This document shows positions 6,124 through 7,152 of a stretch of DNA of 7,152 nucleotides, piece after piece. Made by a program: the position numbers and the translations under genes. The DNA lies in assembly GCA_946403565.1 (NCBI GenBank), contig CAMJAJ010000060.1:1-7152 (forward strand). The letters are read 5' to 3'. Source of the stretch: an uncultured Treponema sp. (lineage in GTDB: Bacteria; Spirochaetota; Spirochaetia; Treponematales; Treponemataceae). The notes under the pieces are model-generated. The model ran no database searches. It saw nothing but the letters and a program-made list of their open reading frames with translations, and was not told where the DNA came from. Position 1 is the first letter of the stretch, and every line of letters starts with the position of its first letter.

Positions 6124-7025
6124 AGCAGAAGGATGCCGCCCTGAAGCGGAAGCAGACGGGCGGGGAAGGCTTTGAGGACTACTATGCGGCCCTGTTCGCC
6201 TCCAGGTGGCCCCGGCTCAAGGCCGCCCTGGCCCAGGAGCCGCTCTACGTGCGGCTGGATTTCAGCGGCGAGGACGGGGACTGCCAGGGCTACTACATGG
6301 ACGCCGCGAGCGTCACGGCCGCCCTCTGCCTGCCCCTGTCCGGCGGGGAGAAGGTGCTGGACATGTGCGCGGCCCCGGGCGGCAAGAGCCTTGTCCTGGC
6401 CGGCGGGCTGGGGGCGGAGGGCCTGCTCTACAGCAACGAGCTTTCCCCTGACCGGAAGGCCAGGCTTGACGGCGTGATCGCCGCATCCCTTCCCGCAGGA
6501 CGGCGGAAGCAGGTGGTCACCAGCTGCGGCGACGGGGCCGTCTGGTGCAGGCGGGAGCAGGAGGCCTTCTCCGCCATCCTGCTCGATGCCCCCTGTTCCA
6601 GCGAGCGGCACGTCCTGGGCGACGGCAAGTACCTGGCCCAGTGGTCGGCCTCGCGCATACGGTCCCTTGCCGCACGGCAGTGGGCGCTGCTTTCCTCCGC
6701 CTGGCGGCTCCTCAGCCCGGGGGGCTTCCTCCTCTACGCCACCTGCGCCCTTTCGCCTGATGAGAACGACGGGGTCGTCTCCCGCCTGTTCAAGAAGTTC
6801 CCGGATGTCACCCGCATGGAGCGGGAGGCCGTGCATGCGGCCTTCGAGGGACGGCTTGCGTCGTTCGGCGGGGCCGTCTTCACCGGGGAGGCTGACCGGG
6901 CGGAGGGCCTGCTGCGGGAGGCCCTGCATGGGGCGGAGGAGACGGAGCTGGGCCTGCACGTGCTTCCTGACAGCGGGGGAGGGGCCGGGCCCCTCTATTT
7001 TTCCCTCCTGCACAAGGGCGGCTGA
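6120..7025 (+). CDS. RNA (cytosine-5) methyltransferase, NOL1/NOP2/Sun family, NSUN3/NSUN4-like
   Basis: Enzymes of this family transfer methyl from S-adenosylmethionine to C5 of cytosine in rRNA or tRNA, using two cysteines. In this 301-residue protein, the SAM-binding motif DMCAAPGGKS is at 81-90. The release cysteine is in DAPCSS (C159) and the nucleophilic cysteine is in YATCALSPDEND (C209). There is no N-terminal NusB domain as in RsmB and no C-terminal PUA-type extension as in RsmF. Instead the N-terminus has FEDYYAALFASRWPRL (residues 18-33), and motif IV continues as ERHVL. This recalls the YY...W and DRHSL patterns of mitochondrial NSUN3/NSUN4 rather than the GTG-type motif of RsmB. 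It starts with GTG behind a strong ribosome-binding site and overlaps the GH3 stop by 4 bases. The target RNA cannot be told from sequence. Confidence 0.88.
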   Translation: MKQKDAALKRKQTGGEGFEDYYAALFASRWPRLKAALAQEPLYVRLDFSGEDGDCQGYYMDAASVTAALCLPLSGGEKVLDMCAAPGGKSLVLAGGLGAEGLLYSNELSPDRKARLDGVIAASLPAGRRKQVVTSCGDGAVWCRREQEAFSAILLDAPCSSERHVLGDGKYLAQWSASRIRSLAARQWALLSSAWRLLSPGGFLLYATCALSPDENDGVVSRLFKKFPDVTRMEREAVHAAFEGRLASFGGAVFTGEADRAEGLLREALHGAEETELGLHVLPDSGGGAGPLYFSLLHKGG

Positions 7026-7152
7026 ACCAGCAGAAAAACCATACGCCCGCCGAGATTGCACATTGTGTTTTGGGAACCTCGAAAAACTTCAGTTTTTCGA
7101 GGTAACTCTGGAACCGCCAGCGAAGCGTCAAGGCAAATGCGATGTCGTAAGT
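7026..7152. other. Intergenic region after the methyltransferase gene
   Basis: These 127 bases have about 48-52% GC by hand count of the two lines, against about 67% in the line just before. Apart from the palindrome at 7076-7103 I see no gene, tRNA or convincing promoter. One frame on the minus strand stays open through the region and off the window edge, but it has no ribosome-binding site and looks like a product of the palindrome. The position after three coupled genes fits the end of the operon. Confidence 0.5.
7076..7103. repeat. Perfect palindromic element in the intergenic tail
   Basis: The arms at 7076-7087 and 7092-7103 are perfectly complementary over 12 bases around the loop TTCA. 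Each arm carries a five-base A or T run inside the stem. No T-run follows the stem, so it is not a standard terminator, although it could pause or end transcription weakly in either direction. The symmetry and the drop in GC suggest an intergenic palindromic repeat of the REP type. Only one copy is in this window, so its dispersal is not shown. Confidence 0.5.

Noticed and set aside
6090..7061. A 323-codon open frame on the minus strand opposite the methyltransferase
   Set aside because: The + strand has a perfect ribosome-binding site and complete methyltransferase motifs. The minus frame has no recognisable domain.
7056..7084. A sigma-70-like promoter (TTGCAC, 17-base spacer, TCGAAA)
   Set aside because: The -10 match is poor and overlaps the palindrome, and no gene start follows within the window.
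7076..7103. Intrinsic terminator for the operon
   Set aside because: The stem is strong, but its T-run is inside the stem and no T-run follows, so the standard signature is absent. It was kept as a palindromic repeat instead.
6880..7152. A minus-strand gene entering from the right edge through the low-GC tail
   Set aside because: The frame is open only because the palindrome and the GC-rich antisense of the methyltransferase lack stops. It has no ribosome-binding site and no recognisable protein.

Overview
The window is a GC-rich (roughly 60-65% in lines counted by hand), gene-dense stretch with every supported gene on the + strand. It most likely comes from a spirochaete, probably a member of the Treponemataceae. 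The reasons are the fliG-fliH-fliI-fliJ order and the character of the proteins: a long FliH with an added coiled-coil stalk, and a FliG C-terminus ending in a treponeme-like tail. No ribosomal RNA or other phylogenetic marker is present, so this placement is an inference.

Positions 1-3133 hold flagellar export and motor genes: the 3' end of fliG (switch protein, torque-generating C-terminal domain), then complete fliH (ATPase regulator), fliI (export ATPase) and fliJ (central stalk and chaperone escort). FliH, FliI and FliJ form the cytoplasmic ATPase complex of the flagellar type III export apparatus. FliG is the rotor part of the switch that the stator acts on. A 12-bp-stem hairpin lies between fliG and fliH. 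Otherwise the genes are separated by at most 26 bases.

Positions 3126-7025 hold three genes joined head-to-tail to fliJ by overlaps of 8, 20 and 4 bases, so they are probably co-transcribed and translationally coupled with the flagellar genes. They encode (i) a 577-residue polytopic membrane protein resembling GT-C-fold glycosyltransferases, (ii) an exported glycoside hydrolase family 3 protein of the NagZ (beta-N-acetylhexosaminidase) type with an unusual catalytic loop, and (iii) a short RNA cytosine-5 methyltransferase whose motifs look more like the NSUN3/NSUN4 type than RsmB or RsmF. The first two suggest an envelope-glycan function. The third appears to be an RNA-modification housekeeping gene.

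Positions 7026-7152 are intergenic with a visibly lower GC content. They contain a perfect 12-bp palindrome with a 4-base loop, a candidate dispersed repeat. No canonical intrinsic terminator, tRNA, CRISPR array or insertion sequence was seen. No overtly new defence or mobile system is evident. The most interesting material is the coupling of the envelope-glycan genes to the flagellar export operon and the variant motifs of the GH3 and methyltransferase proteins.
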